A DNA stretch of 64,000 nucleotides, taken from NCBI GenBank assembly GCA_015709575.1, contig CP054190.1:372001-436000 (forward strand), written 5' to 3'. This document shows positions 1-9,189 of the stretch, piece by piece. This stretch comes from Planctomycetia bacterium. Lineage in GTDB: Bacteria > Planctomycetota > Phycisphaerae > UBA1845 > Fen-1342. Positions within the stretch are counted from its first letter, which is position 1. Each line of letters starts with the position of its first letter. Below the pieces are notes generated by a model. That model saw nothing but the letters and a program-made list of their open reading frames with translations, was not told the origin of the DNA and searched no databases. The position numbers were made by a program, and so were the translations under genes.

Positions 1-428
1 TAGTTGGACACGTGCCGCTCGAAGGCGTCGTCCCCCATGGCGATTTCTTCGAGGATGACTTTCCGCTCCGTCTCGAAATCCGCGGCCGGAAGCGCCGGCC
101 GCACCAGGTCGGCCAGCAGATCGAGCTGCGGCTCGACCCGATCGGCCGGCACCCAGCCGTAATAGACCGTGTGCTCCTTGCCGGTGAAGGCGTTGTAGAT
201 GCTGCCCAGTTCGTCAAAGCGGACGTTGATCTCGCGGCAGCTCCGGCGGTGCGAGCCCTTGAAGCACATGTGCTCCAGGAAGTGGGACACGCCGTGCTCC
301 CCCGGTCGCTCGTGGCGCGATCCGGTGCGAACGAACATGGCGACGGCCGCGGAGCTGACGCGCGGCATGGCTTCGCAGACGACCCGCAGGCCGTTGGGCA
401 GCGTGTGTTCGACAAATCGCGTGTGCAT
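1..428 (-). CDS. M16 zinc metalloprotease, N-terminal part (cut by window edge)
   Basis: Only the first 142 residues are visible; the gene runs off the left edge. The start is the ATG at 428-426, which places the family hallmark at the usual distance. Residues 49-53 read HFLEH, the inverted zinc motif HxxEH of M16 (pitrilysin/processing protease) peptidases, and the third ligand is expected at E127 or E128 in the segment VILEEIAM, about 75 residues downstream as in the family. The leading TLPNGLRVV is also typical. It should be a zinc endopeptidase that degrades or trims peptides. It is divergent from folD, with 174 bp between the starts. A second M16 gene at 15930-17282 lacks the zinc motif and may be its non-catalytic partner. 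Confidence 0.9.
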   Translation of the reverse strand, partial: MHTRFVEHTLPNGLRVVCEAMPRVSSAAVAMFVRTGSRHERPGEHGVSHFLEHMCFKGSHRRSCREINVRFDELGSIYNAFTGKEHTVYYGWVPADRVEPQLDLLADLVRPALPAADFETERKVILEEIAMGDDAFERHVSN

Positions 429-602
429 TCCGGCGATTGTACGAGCATCGGCGGAGCGGGGTGAGGGAAGCGGCGGAGATGCCCGCGCGGGGGCCGCGAA
501 ACGGCGCTGCGCGCTTCCGGGTATCATCGAGCGCGGCGCCGGGCGGTGCGACGTTCGCACCGGCGCGAGTGCCGCCGCCGATCCGGATTGCCCGCCTTCG
601 CG

Positions 603-1523
603 ATGACGCCGACCATTCTCGATGGCGCCGCCTACGCAGCCGAGATCCGCGAGGACGTCGCGCGGCAGGTCGCCGCGCTGCGCGCCGGCGGTCGCGACGT
701 CTGCCTGGCGGCGGTGCTGGTCGGCAGCGACCCGGCCGGCCGGCAGTATGCCGGCTCACAGGCCCGGCAATGCGAGAAGGTGGGCATTTCCTATCGCCTG
801 ATCGAGCGGCCGGCCGACATATCACAGCCGGCGCTGCTGGCGATACTCGACGAGCTGAACGCCGATCGCTCCGTGACGGGGGTCATGCTGCACATGCCGT
901 TGCCGGCGCACATCGACGCGGCCCTGGCGCAGTGGCGGATCGACCCATACAAGGACGTGGAGGGCGTCAATCCGGCCAACATCGGGCTGCTGTTCTACGG
1001 CGAGCCGATCATCGCCCCTTGCACAGCGCTGGCGGTCAACGAGTTGATCCGGCGGAGCGGCTTCGTGGCCGAGGGGCGAAATGCCGTGGTCGTCGGCCAG
1101 AGCCGCATCGTCGGCAAGCCGATCACGATGTTCCTTCTGGCGCAGAACGCGACCGTCACCGCCTGCCACAAGCTCACCCGCGACCTGCCGGCGCACACGA
1201 ACCAGGCCGACCTGCTGGTGGTCGGCGTGGGAATCCCGCGCTTCATCACGGCGGAGCACGTGCGGCGCGGGGCGATTGTGATCGACGTCGGCATCAACAG
1301 CGTCGTCGAGCGCGGGCCGGACGGCGTGGAGCAGCGCCGCACCGTCGGCGACGTGTACTTTGAGCGCGTCGCGCCGCTCTGCGCGGCGATCACGCCGGTG
1401 CCCGGCGGCGTCGGGCCGCTGACGGTGGCCATGCTGCTGCGGAATACGGTGGAGGCCGCGCGAAAGCAGGCGCGGGCGGGGGATGGTCCGTCGCGGCTTG
1501 ATAAATCGAGCGCCACCATCTAA
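603..1523 (+). CDS. folD: FolD-like methylenetetrahydrofolate dehydrogenase with altered cyclohydrolase residues
   Basis: A 306-residue protein of FolD length and fold, normally catalysing NADP-dependent oxidation of 5,10-methylene-THF and hydrolysis of methenyl-THF to 10-formyl-THF. Family landmarks: VLVGSDPAGRQY (39-49), KDVEG, a Rossmann segment VVVGQSRIVGKP and the C-terminal TPVPGGVGPLTVAMLL. The active site is unusual. The YxxxK pair reads Y49-AGS-Q53, so the catalytic Lys is Gln. The conserved VQLPLP reads LHMPLP, so Gln is His. KDVDG reads KDVEG. In human MTHFD1 a Lys-to-Gln change at this position is known to remove cyclohydrolase while keeping dehydrogenase activity, so this may be a dehydrogenase only. 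The ATG at 603 gives the usual N-terminus; longer readings upstream have no similarity. Confidence 0.88.
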   Translation: MTPTILDGAAYAAEIREDVARQVAALRAGGRDVCLAAVLVGSDPAGRQYAGSQARQCEKVGISYRLIERPADISQPALLAILDELNADRSVTGVMLHMPLPAHIDAALAQWRIDPYKDVEGVNPANIGLLFYGEPIIAPCTALAVNELIRRSGFVAEGRNAVVVGQSRIVGKPITMFLLAQNATVTACHKLTRDLPAHTNQADLLVVGVGIPRFITAEHVRRGAIVIDVGINSVVERGPDGVEQRRTVGDVYFERVAPLCAAITPVPGGVGPLTVAMLLRNTVEAARKQARAGDGPSRLDKSSATI

Positions 1524-1641
1524 ATACGCCCGTTCGCTCGATCCTGCCGTCGTCCGGCGCGATCCGGCCGCCGTTTGTTTCATCCGGCCGCCCATTGCAC
1601 GATTCTGACGCGACGGTGGAAGCTTTCACGCGAGGGCCGAT

Positions 1642-4600
1642 GTGACCCAGCGGGCCTGCCTGCGCGTCTACCGCAAACCGCCCGACCTTGGCGCCGCGTC
1701 GCTGCGCGAGTTCGTGGATGCGCTGCGCGAGGCGATTGACCGGCAGCGCGTCCTCGCCGAGTCCATCCCCGGCATCCTGCGGCCCACGGCCGACCCGGTC
1801 GAGCAGGAGGACGCGGTCGTCGTCGCGCACGCTCCGGCCGCGCCGGCCTTCGCGGACGCCCTGTTCGGCGGGGCCGGCTCCGGTGCGCCGGCCGACGAGC
1901 TGTTCGCGTTCACACTTGATGCGGCGGCGGCGCTGCGGGCGGCGCACGAACACCCGCGGTCGCCCATCCACGGCGGCGTCTGCCCGGCGGTGTTTCTGCG
2001 CGACGCGGAAACCGGCGCGCTGCTGGTCGCGGATTTTGGCGTAGCCGCCGCCTACGCACGCGCGTCGTCCTCGGCCTATCAGGCGCTGGCGGTGCGCGCG
2101 GGCACGGGGACCGAGGCGGCGACGGTGACGTGGGAATGCCTGCCGGATTCCGAGGAGTCGCGCGACGATCGCCTGGGGCCGTTCGTCGATTACCTCAAGC
2201 ACCACTCCCGGAACTTCACGACGTTTCGTCGGACCAATGACGTCTACGCGCTGGGGATCGTCATATACCTGATGGCGCATCGGCGGCATCCGTACCTGGC
2301 CGACGCCGAAGATCATCGCTATCCGGGGATTCTGTCGGAGCTGATCACGAGCGCGGCGGCGCAGCCCGTGGCGCGCCCCGACCTGCGGGCCGCGACCAGC
2401 GGCGCCATCGCCGAGTGGCGGCGACATGTCGATCGCATGTGCCGCAGCACCGAGGCCGAGCGCCCCACGCTGCCGGACCTGCTCAAGGATCTCCAGCCGT
2501 TGCGCGTGCAGAAGCGCGACCCGGCCGAGTTCACGAAGCTGCTGGAGAGCCGGCTATGGCTGCTGATCGAGGCCGATCCATCGGCCAAGCTGGGCGGGAC
2601 GCGGGCGCTGACGGCCGCCGTGTCCGACCTGGTGTTCACCTCGGCGCAGCAGGACCGCCTGCGCGGGCGGGTGCGGATCACGACGCAGGAGGAATTGCCG
2701 GGGATCGCACCGATCGACGCGCCGTTTGAGTTCGATTGCGCCAGCGACCGCGCGGACCTGGTCTTTTCTGCGGAGGATCGCAAGGCGCTGTCGTCCTGGT
2801 TTCGCAACTATGGCGGCGCCGTGCAACAGGGGGCGCTGGCCTCTCTGTCCGCCACGCTTGCCCCGCGCTATGCCGCTGCGCAAATGGCCGTGCAGGACGC
2901 CCTGCCGCGCGCGACCGCCGCGGCGGAGTTGCGGCTGGGCGGGGACGCGCCGCCCGCGCCGGTGTCGTTGCGCTGGAGTGACGCCAAGCGCGCGTGGGAA
3001 TGGGCGGACGCGCGCGTGCTGGTGTCATTGTTGACGGAGCGCCTGCGCTCCACCGCGCAGGCGGCGATTCAGGCGGCCGTTGCGACGGCGGCTGCGCGCA
3101 GCGACAGCGCCGCCACGGATGGATCGACGCTCGGGGAAATTGAGAGCGGCGTCGCGTGGGTGGCGCTTGCCGGCGGTGTCGATGAACTGGTCAAGCGTGT
3201 GGCGCTTTCCGGCACGGTGACGCTGGCGTCGCCGCGCGCAGCGCCGGGCGCATCGCCGAAGACGGTCCGCGCGACGGTGACGCTGGAGCCGGCCGGCGCG
3301 GCGACCGTCACCAGCGGCGCGAGTGAACTGGCGGCCGCGGTGCATGCGCTTCGTCCTCCTCCTCCTCCTCCTCCCCCGCCGCCCACACCGCCGTCTGCGA
3401 CCGCTGCGCCGCCCGCGGGACCAACCGCGCCGCCTGCAAAGCCGGAGGCTGCCCCGCCGGCCACCGTCGCGCCAAAAGAGCCTAAAACGCCGCCCGCTTC
3501 TTCAAAGCCCGCACCACCCCCGTCGTTGCCATCGCAGCCCGCGAACCCATCGGCAGGCCCGACGCCGACGCGCGAGGTCACGCCACCCGCGCCCGAACCG
3601 TCGAAACCGGCCGCGCCGCCAGCCGCGGGGAAGGCCGCGACCGGAGCGGCCGCCCACGACAATCCCGGCTCAAGGGCCGCAGACTCCAGGCCGTCGGAGG
3701 CCGCCCGCGGCGTGCCGCCCGACGCAGGGGCGGGCGCTGCAGCGCCCGTGCTCAAGCCGGCAGAGTCGAAGCCCGCTGTTTCCAAGCCCGGTGACGCTGG
3801 CAGCGCCCCCAAGCAGAAGGGTGTTGCATCCGGCGCCCGGCCGGATGCTGACCAGGCGGGCAAGCCACGCTCAGGTGAACGGCCGCCCGCGGGTGCAAAT
3901 CCACCGCCCGCTCAGAAGCGGACGGCAGCTCCCGCCGCGAAGCCGCCCCCGACCGGCGGCATCGACCCGCCAGTCGCGAAAAAAGCCGAACCCGGTACGG
4001 CCGACGGTCGCCGTCGTCGCGCGATCATGCTCGGCGGCGCGGGCGGCGGCGTTCTCGTGGTCTCGCTCATCCTGTTCTTCGCGCTGCGCGGCGGAGGCGG
4101 CAAGGGCGATGCGCCACCACCTCCGCCACCGCCGGTGACCGGCGCGTGCTGCTTCGCCGGCGCGGATGCGGGCGGACCGGAAACCTGCCGCGTGCTTTCA
4201 TCCGCCGATTGTGCAGGCGCCGACGGCCGTTATGTCGGTGACAACACAACCTGCACGCCGTCGCCGTGCAAGGTCGAGTCGGTCACTCCTCCTCCTCCTC
4301 CTCCTCCTCCTCCCGCGACTGGGGCCTGCTGCATCGCCGGCGCCGACGCGGCCGCGGCGGAAACCTGCCGCGTGCTTTCATCCGCCGACTGCGCCAGCGC
4401 CGGCGGCCGTTATGTCGGTGACAACACAACCTGCACGCCGTCGCCGTGCAAGGTCGAGACCGTCCTTCCGCCTCCTCCGCCGGCCCTGACCGGCGCCTGC
4501 TGTGTTCCCATCGCCGATGGCGGCGGCAGCACCTGCACCGCGGACCTCCCTCGCGCGGATTGTGAGGCGCGCGGCGGGTTCTACGCGGGTGATTCCAGCC

Positions 4601-5379
4601 TCTGCGCGGTATGCCCGCCGGAGCGCCCGACCTCGACCCGCGAACTATCCGCGGTGATTGAGTGGTGCCGCGCCGCGACGGACGATCAATGGGCGCTGGC
4701 CGGACGGGTCTATTCGCCCGCGCTGGTCGAAGAACTTCGGATGCTGGCGAAGCTCGGCGACGTGGCGGCGCGCGGTATGGACGCCGTCACCGGCGAGCCG
4801 CCCGGTAGTCCGCTCTCGGCCGAGTTGCCGCGGCTCCCGCTGAGCATTGAGCTGTGCGGGGAGGTTTATCGCGGCTTCGTCGTTTCTTCGGGTGCGGGCG
4901 AAGTGACGGCGACGAGTTTTTCGATCGTGTATGTGCAGACCGACGTGACCGCCGCCGATCGCGCAGTGACGCCGGCTGACGCAGTTTCGCGCGTATCCGC
5001 GTCGTGTGACGCAGCCGCGCGCCAATTGCCCGCGGTGGCGGTGCTGCAACCGCGAATTGCGCTGCCGACAGTCGGGCAGTGGCAGGCACTGTCCCGGGCG
5101 CTAGCCCCGTCGGCGACGGCCGACGGTCCACTCACCGCGCTGGCGCGCGACCTGCTGTGGGGCGCGCCGGAGTGGGCACTCTCTGCGGAAGGTCCGCCGC
5201 GACTGATCGGCGGAATCACCCTGGATCCGCCGGCCGGAACCGGCGGCTCGCCGCGGCTGGTACCTGCGCTGCGGGACGGCGAGCTGGAGGCGTGGCTTGC
5301 GAATCCTCTGGTTCGTCCGCGGGCGCGTGAAGACGGCGGCGTGGTGCGGCGCGTGATCGTGGTCTGGTCGGGACGCTGA
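1642..5379 (+). CDS. Membrane-anchored pseudokinase-like protein with Pro-rich linker and Cys-rich repeats
   Basis: A 1,245-residue multidomain protein. Residues about 85-290 resemble the C-lobe of a Hanks-type Ser/Thr kinase: HGGVCPAVFLRD (110-121) stands where HRDLKPxN should be, VADFGVA (129-135) matches DFG, and NDVYALGIVIYLM (199-211) matches the DVYSLG helix. The catalytic Asp of HRD, the Gly-rich loop and the VAIK lysine are not visible, so it is probably inactive. Then follow a Pro/Ala-rich linker (about 569-783), one membrane helix (about 793-818), two near-identical Cys-rich GACC repeats plus a diverged third (about 829-992), and an unrecognised C-terminal domain. Topology should place the kinase-like part in the cytoplasm and the Cys-rich part outside. 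The start is GTG 1642; the ATG at 1640 is followed at once by a stop. Confidence 0.75.
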   Translation: MTQRACLRVYRKPPDLGAASLREFVDALREAIDRQRVLAESIPGILRPTADPVEQEDAVVVAHAPAAPAFADALFGGAGSGAPADELFAFTLDAAAALRAAHEHPRSPIHGGVCPAVFLRDAETGALLVADFGVAAAYARASSSAYQALAVRAGTGTEAATVTWECLPDSEESRDDRLGPFVDYLKHHSRNFTTFRRTNDVYALGIVIYLMAHRRHPYLADAEDHRYPGILSELITSAAAQPVARPDLRAATSGAIAEWRRHVDRMCRSTEAERPTLPDLLKDLQPLRVQKRDPAEFTKLLESRLWLLIEADPSAKLGGTRALTAAVSDLVFTSAQQDRLRGRVRITTQEELPGIAPIDAPFEFDCASDRADLVFSAEDRKALSSWFRNYGGAVQQGALASLSATLAPRYAAAQMAVQDALPRATAAAELRLGGDAPPAPVSLRWSDAKRAWEWADARVLVSLLTERLRSTAQAAIQAAVATAAARSDSAATDGSTLGEIESGVAWVALAGGVDELVKRVALSGTVTLASPRAAPGASPKTVRATVTLEPAGAATVTSGASELAAAVHALRPPPPPPPPPPTPPSATAAPPAGPTAPPAKPEAAPPATVAPKEPKTPPASSKPAPPPSLPSQPANPSAGPTPTREVTPPAPEPSKPAAPPAAGKAATGAAAHDNPGSRAADSRPSEAARGVPPDAGAGAAAPVLKPAESKPAVSKPGDAGSAPKQKGVASGARPDADQAGKPRSGERPPAGANPPPAQKRTAAPAAKPPPTGGIDPPVAKKAEPGTADGRRRRAIMLGGAGGGVLVVSLILFFALRGGGGKGDAPPPPPPPVTGACCFAGADAGGPETCRVLSSADCAGADGRYVGDNTTCTPSPCKVESVTPPPPPPPPPATGACCIAGADAAAAETCRVLSSADCASAGGRYVGDNTTCTPSPCKVETVLPPPPPALTGACCVPIADGGGSTCTADLPRADCEARGGFYAGDSSLCAVCPPERPTSTRELSAVIEWCRAATDDQWALAGRVYSPALVEELRMLAKLGDVAARGMDAVTGEPPGSPLSAELPRLPLSIELCGEVYRGFVVSSGAGEVTATSFSIVYVQTDVTAADRAVTPADAVSRVSASCDAAARQLPAVAVLQPRIALPTVGQWQALSRALAPSATADGPLTALARDLLWGAPEWALSAEGPPRLIGGITLDPPAGTGGSPRLVPALRDGELEAWLANPLVRPRAREDGGVVRRVIVVWSGR
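3350..3380 (+). repeat. CCT/CCG triplet tract encoding poly-proline
   Basis: An in-frame run of CCT, then CCC/CCG codons giving about ten consecutive prolines at the start of the Pro-rich linker of the pseudokinase-like protein. A second CCT run lies at about 4287-4314. Because the unit is three bases, slippage would change linker length without breaking the frame. Confidence 0.8.
4141..4461 (+). repeat. 180-bp tandem duplication coding for Cys-rich GACC repeats
   Basis: Sequence from 4141 matches that from 4321 at a spacing of exactly 180 bp. The match includes long identical blocks, for example GAAACCTGCCGCGTGCTTTC and the stretch ending CCGTGCAAGGTCGAG. It encodes two near-identical Cys-rich units separated by a second poly-Pro stretch. 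A third, more diverged unit follows at about 4483-4617. The near identity of units one and two at silent sites indicates a recent duplication or ongoing gene conversion. Confidence 0.85.
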
Positions 5380-5401
5380 TGCGGTTATCGCCCCTGGATT
5401 G

Positions 5402-5430
5402 TTGATCGCCGCCGTCGCGGTTGCTATAAG
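5402..5430 (+). promoter_or_regulatory. Sigma70-type promoter with extended -10
   Basis: TTGATC (5402-5407), a 17-nt spacer, then TATAAG (5425-5430) preceded by TGC, an extended -10. The start codon of the next gene is 43 bases after the -10. Two copies of AGCGATA (5429-5435, 5437-5443) follow directly and would lie around the transcription start. This is the best promoter match seen on the plus strand. Confidence 0.6.
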
Positions 5431-5472
5431 CGATAAAGCGATACCGCCCCATCTGCGAAAGGGTGAACTGCC

Positions 5473-7008
5473 ATGATTCGGACCGTTATTCGGCCCAGTA
5501 CCGGCTCCCTGCTCGCGGTGCTCCTCGTCGCACCGCCGCTGATGGCCGGCACCTTCGACTCCGGCTCTGACGGCAGCGACGGGGCGCTGGCCCCGCCCGC
5601 AGGACCGCTGGTGATCGATCTCGCCGCGGCGGCCAACGGCCCGCCCGGCTCTGGCGCGGGGTATTTCGACGAAGCTGAGTGGGCCGTGATTTTCAATTAC
5701 ACGAGCGTGACGCTGCTCTCCGGCACGACGATCACATTTTTGCCACACCCCTCGAACGCCCCGGTGATCTGGCTGGTGCAGGGGAACGTCACCATTCCGT
5801 TCACCGCCACGATCAACCTCAACGGCGCAAACGCCGAGGCGGCTGGTAGCACAGAGCGAACCGCCGCCCTCGGAGGTCCGGGAGGCTTTCACGGCGGGTT
5901 CGGCGGGGCACTGTCGTCCACCCGCTGGCCTTCGGGCGGCTATGGTCCGGGCGGGCCGAATGTCGATTCAGATTCCTTCGGCGGGGGATCCGGCGCCAGC
6001 CACGCCACGCTGGGCGTGGTCGGCTCCAGCTCCTCCGGCATCACGCTCGGCCCAACCTACGGCAACATCTTTTGCCTGCCGCTGATCGGCGGATCGGGCG
6101 GCGCGGGCGGATGGGGACAGAGCAACCTGTTCGGTGGTGGCGGCGGTGGTGGCGGCGGGGCGATCCTGATCGCAGCATCCGGTTCGATCACGCTCAATGG
6201 TGAGATCCAGGCCCGCGGCGGCGCGGGCGGTTTTGCGACCAACTCCGGGCAGCGCGGAGGAGGCGGGACTGGCGGCGCGATCCGGTTGATTGCCAACACC
6301 GTCACCGGCACCGGCTCCATGTTGGCCGACGGAAACACGGCCTATGCCCAGGCGGGCAATGGCCGCATCCGCGTCGAGGCCGAATCCATCAATCTCACCT
6401 CGCCCGGCACGCCGCCGTTCACGTCCGGCTCGCCCGGGCTGGTCTTTCCTCCCGCGACGCGGCCGCTGCTGCGGGTCGTCTCGATCGGTGCGCAGTCGGC
6501 GCCGTCCAATCCCGACGCATCGCCGAACAGCGCCGACGTGCTGCTGAGCAGCGACGTGGCGCAGACTGTCGAGATCGAGGCGTCCAACATTCCGGTGGGA
6601 ACGATTGTCCAGGTGCGCGTCACGCCGAAGCGCGCTGCCAACGCCTTCGTTGTGAATTCATCGCCCCTGGCCGGGACGCTGGGGCTGTCGACCGCGTCGG
6701 CGTCGGTGGTGTTTCCATCGGGGCTATCCGACGTGCAGTTGTCCGCCAGCTTCTCACCGATCGCGCTGGCCCCGCCGCGACCGGGGTTCGGCGACCTGCG
6801 CGTGGCCGAGGCCGTGCGCGAGGGCCGCATCAGCCCGAAGGTCGCGCAAACCGACGCGCCGCGCGGGGCGCGAGCGCACGAGATCGTGGCGATTGAGACC
6901 GGCCCGCGCGACGGGGAGCTGACGTACGTCACGCGCTCCGGCCACCGCGCCGCCTACCCGGCCGGCACGTTTGCACACGCTTCCGCGTTTCGCGGCGCCG
7001 CTGATTGA
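5473..7008 (+). CDS. Secreted Gly-rich protein of unknown function
   Basis: A 511-residue protein with a clear Sec signal peptide (Arg near the N-terminus, hydrophobic [14 protein letters not shown], likely cleavage after LMAG). Residues about 130-290 are rich in Gly, with runs such as [11 protein letters not shown], followed by short segments [15 protein letters not shown] and [14 protein letters not shown] that look like beta-strand repeats of a solenoid or adhesin-like surface. The C-terminal third has no recognisable domain, and there is no dockerin tail, unlike other secreted proteins here. The ATG at 5473 follows an AAAGGGTGA ribosome-binding site and a promoter at 5402-5430. The next gene starts 30 bp downstream and is probably cotranscribed. 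Confidence 0.75.
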   Translation: MIRTVIRPSTGSLLAVLLVAPPLMAGTFDSGSDGSDGALAPPAGPLVIDLAAAANGPPGSGAGYFDEAEWAVIFNYTSVTLLSGTTITFLPHPSNAPVIWLVQGNVTIPFTATINLNGANAEAAGSTERTAALGGPGGFHGGFGGALSSTRWPSGGYGPGGPNVDSDSFGGGSGASHATLGVVGSSSSGITLGPTYGNIFCLPLIGGSGGAGGWGQSNLFGGGGGGGGGAILIAASGSITLNGEIQARGGAGGFATNSGQRGGGGTGGAIRLIANTVTGTGSMLADGNTAYAQAGNGRIRVEAESINLTSPGTPPFTSGSPGLVFPPATRPLLRVVSIGAQSAPSNPDASPNSADVLLSSDVAQTVEIEASNIPVGTIVQVRVTPKRAANAFVVNSSPLAGTLGLSTASASVVFPSGLSDVQLSASFSPIALAPPRPGFGDLRVAEAVREGRISPKVAQTDAPRGARAHEIVAIETGPRDGELTYVTRSGHRAAYPAGTFAHASAFRGAAD

Positions 7009-7037
7009 TCGACCGATCCCGCGGAGCAACCCGCCGC

Positions 7038-7853
7038 ATGAGAGCGATTGCGCCTGTCCCTGGTTCGCGCCTGTCGCGCCGCGCTCGGCTCCGCAGCGCC
7101 GCGCGCTGCGGTTCCGGCAGCGCGCCGCATCGCCGGCGCCGGAATCATGTCGGGGCTGCGGCGTTATGCACCGCGGTGACGTTGATGGTCAGCCTCGCGC
7201 TTCCGCTGCCGGTCGCGGCTCAATCCATCGGCGATGCGCACAGCCGCACGCTCTCCGTGCGGAACCAGCCGCCCGAGCCGCTGCTCTCTTTCACGAGCGC
7301 CGCGTCGCGGATCCTGACGGTGTCGAACCTGACTACCGAAGCACCGCTGCAATTCAGCTCGGCGTGGTCGCGAACGTTGAGCGTGCAGAACCTGCCGCCC
7401 GAGGCGCCGCTTACCTTCGCGAACGCGGCCAGCCGCGCGCTCAGCGTGCTCAACCAGCCGCCGGAGCCGCCGCTCGCCTTCGCCGACGCGCACTCTCGTA
7501 CGCTGAGCGTTCTCAATTGCGCGGATTGTGCGATCAACATCGCGTGCGTGGAGCCGCCCGACTGCAATCGCAACGGGCGTCATGACGCCTGCGACATCCT
7601 GCTGGGCTTCAGCCAGGACGCCAACGCGAATCAGCGCCCCGATGAGTGCGAGAAGGGCGACATGAACTGCGACGGCATCGTCAACAATTTTGACATCGAC
7701 CCGTTCGTGCTGGCGATTCTCAGCCCGGCGGACTACGCACTCGCGTATCCCGACTGCCCGATCTCCAATGGCGACATCAATCTCGACAGCGCCACCAACA
7801 ACTTTGACATCGACCCGTTCGTCGTCTGCGTTCTGAACGGCTATTGCTATTAG
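7038..7853 (+). CDS. Secreted repeat protein with paired dockerin-like C-terminus
   Basis: A 271-residue protein. After an Arg-rich N-terminus and a hydrophobic segment ending PLPVAAQ (signal peptide), residues about 65-157 hold four and a half repeats of about 21 residues on the pattern SRTLSVxNxPPExPLxFxxA. A Cys-containing linker precedes two EF-hand-like repeats, each ending NNFDIDPFV (about 208-271), in the style of the GC-type dockerin module of planctomycetes. No catalytic domain is visible, so it may be structural. The ATG at 7038 is preferred to the TTG at 7005 because it gives a more compact signal sequence. It lies 30 bp after the preceding secreted-protein gene, probably in one transcript. 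Confidence 0.72.
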   Translation: MRAIAPVPGSRLSRRARLRSAARCGSGSAPHRRRRNHVGAAALCTAVTLMVSLALPLPVAAQSIGDAHSRTLSVRNQPPEPLLSFTSAASRILTVSNLTTEAPLQFSSAWSRTLSVQNLPPEAPLTFANAASRALSVLNQPPEPPLAFADAHSRTLSVLNCADCAINIACVEPPDCNRNGRHDACDILLGFSQDANANQRPDECEKGDMNCDGIVNNFDIDPFVLAILSPADYALAYPDCPISNGDINLDSATNNFDIDPFVVCVLNGYCY

Positions 7854-7867
7854 CCGGCGGCAGCCCG

Positions 7868-9109
7868 TCAGGCGGATTCGAGCGAGATGATCGCCATCAG
7901 CGGCTGCTTGACGCGCTCGCCCTTGCGGTGCCGCCCGGCGCGGAAGGGTGCCCCTTCGCGGACGGGCAGCGGCTTATTCGGGTCGGTGATCTTCTGCCCG
8001 TCGAACTCGAACGCGCCGCCCTCGACCATCCGCCGCGCTTCGGAGCGGCTGATCTCACCCTCGTGCGCGAGCCAGGCCAGCTTCCAGGCCTGAATCGCGC
8101 CATCGGCGATTTCTTCGCCGGGCACGCGGACGACGATGCTCTCGGTCTCGCGAAGACGCGGGTCGAACTTTGAGCGCCACCACTGTGCAGCTTCCTCCAT
8201 CGCGGCTGCGCCGTGAAAGCGCGCTCCGACCGCGACGGCCAGGCGCTGCTTGGCTTTCATCGGGTGTTCGCGAATCAGCGCCCGCGCTTCCTCGGCAGGC
8301 ACGCCGGTCAGCAGCCGGAACCATTCCTCCAGCAGCGAATCGGGGATGCTCATGGTGCGGCCGAACATGTCGCGCGGCGAGTCCTGCACGGCGATCGTGT
8401 TGCCCAGGCTCTTGGACATCTTCTTCTCGCCGTCGGTGCCGCGCAGCAGCGGCAGGATCATGACCACCTGCGGCTCCATCCCGGCGTCGGACTGTAGATC
8501 GCGGCCGACGAGATTGTTGTAGGTCTGGTCGGTGCCGCCCAGCTCGACGTCGGCGCGGATGTTCACCGAGTCCCAGCCCTGCACCAGCGGATAGAGCAGC
8601 TCGTGCACGCTGATCGGCGTTTCGCTCTCGAAGCGGTTGCGGAAGTCATCGCGCTTGAGCATCTGGCCGACGGTCATCTTCCCTGCCAGCTTCACCACGT
8701 CGGCGAAGTCCATCTTCGAGAGCCACTCGGAGTTATGGCGAACCTCCAGCCTTTCCGGGCGCACGTCCAGCACGCGGCCGGCCTGCGCCATGTACGTCTG
8801 CGCGTTTGCGCGGATTTCGTCGGCGGTGAGGACGGGCCGCGTCTTGCTCCGCCCGGTCGGGTCGCCGATCATCGCGGTGAAGTCCCCGATGATCAGCACG
8901 GCCGTGTGGCCGAGGTCCTGGAACTGGCGCATCTTCGAGAGCTGCACGCAGTGCCCCAGGTGGATGTCGGGCGCGGTCGGGTCCATGCCGAGCTTGACGC
9001 GCAGCGGCCGGCCGGCCGCGGCCGAGCGGGCCAGCTTGCGGCGCAGCTCGTCGTCGGTGTAGACGTGCTCGCAGCCGGAACGAAGCAGAGTGAAACCATG
9101 ATCCTGCAT
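7868..9109 (-). CDS. tyrS: Tyrosyl-tRNA synthetase
   Basis: A 413-residue class I aminoacyl-tRNA synthetase charging tRNA-Tyr in the cytoplasm. The HIGH motif is HLGH (50-53) and the second signature is KMSKS (230-234). GGTDQTYN (191-198) and the Asp-rich GMDPTAPDIH agree with the TyrS family. The C-terminus ends in an S4-like RNA-binding domain containing ISRSEARRMVEGGAFEFDGQ. The length is normal. The ATG at 9109 starts MQDHGFTLL; a longer upstream reading is low-complexity. It is divergent from the methyltransferase gene at 9190, with only 80 bp shared for both promoters. Confidence 0.95.
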   Translation of the reverse strand: MQDHGFTLLRSGCEHVYTDDELRRKLARSAAAGRPLRVKLGMDPTAPDIHLGHCVQLSKMRQFQDLGHTAVLIIGDFTAMIGDPTGRSKTRPVLTADEIRANAQTYMAQAGRVLDVRPERLEVRHNSEWLSKMDFADVVKLAGKMTVGQMLKRDDFRNRFESETPISVHELLYPLVQGWDSVNIRADVELGGTDQTYNNLVGRDLQSDAGMEPQVVMILPLLRGTDGEKKMSKSLGNTIAVQDSPRDMFGRTMSIPDSLLEEWFRLLTGVPAEEARALIREHPMKAKQRLAVAVGARFHGAAAMEEAAQWWRSKFDPRLRETESIVVRVPGEEIADGAIQAWKLAWLAHEGEISRSEARRMVEGGAFEFDGQKITDPNKPLPVREGAPFRAGRHRKGERVKQPLMAIISLESA

Positions 9110-9189
9110 GGCCGGAATCATAGGGGCGGACGGGCCGGCCGAGAGCGCCTCGGTCGAGGGCGACGCACTGGTCGAGGGCGGCGGCGATG

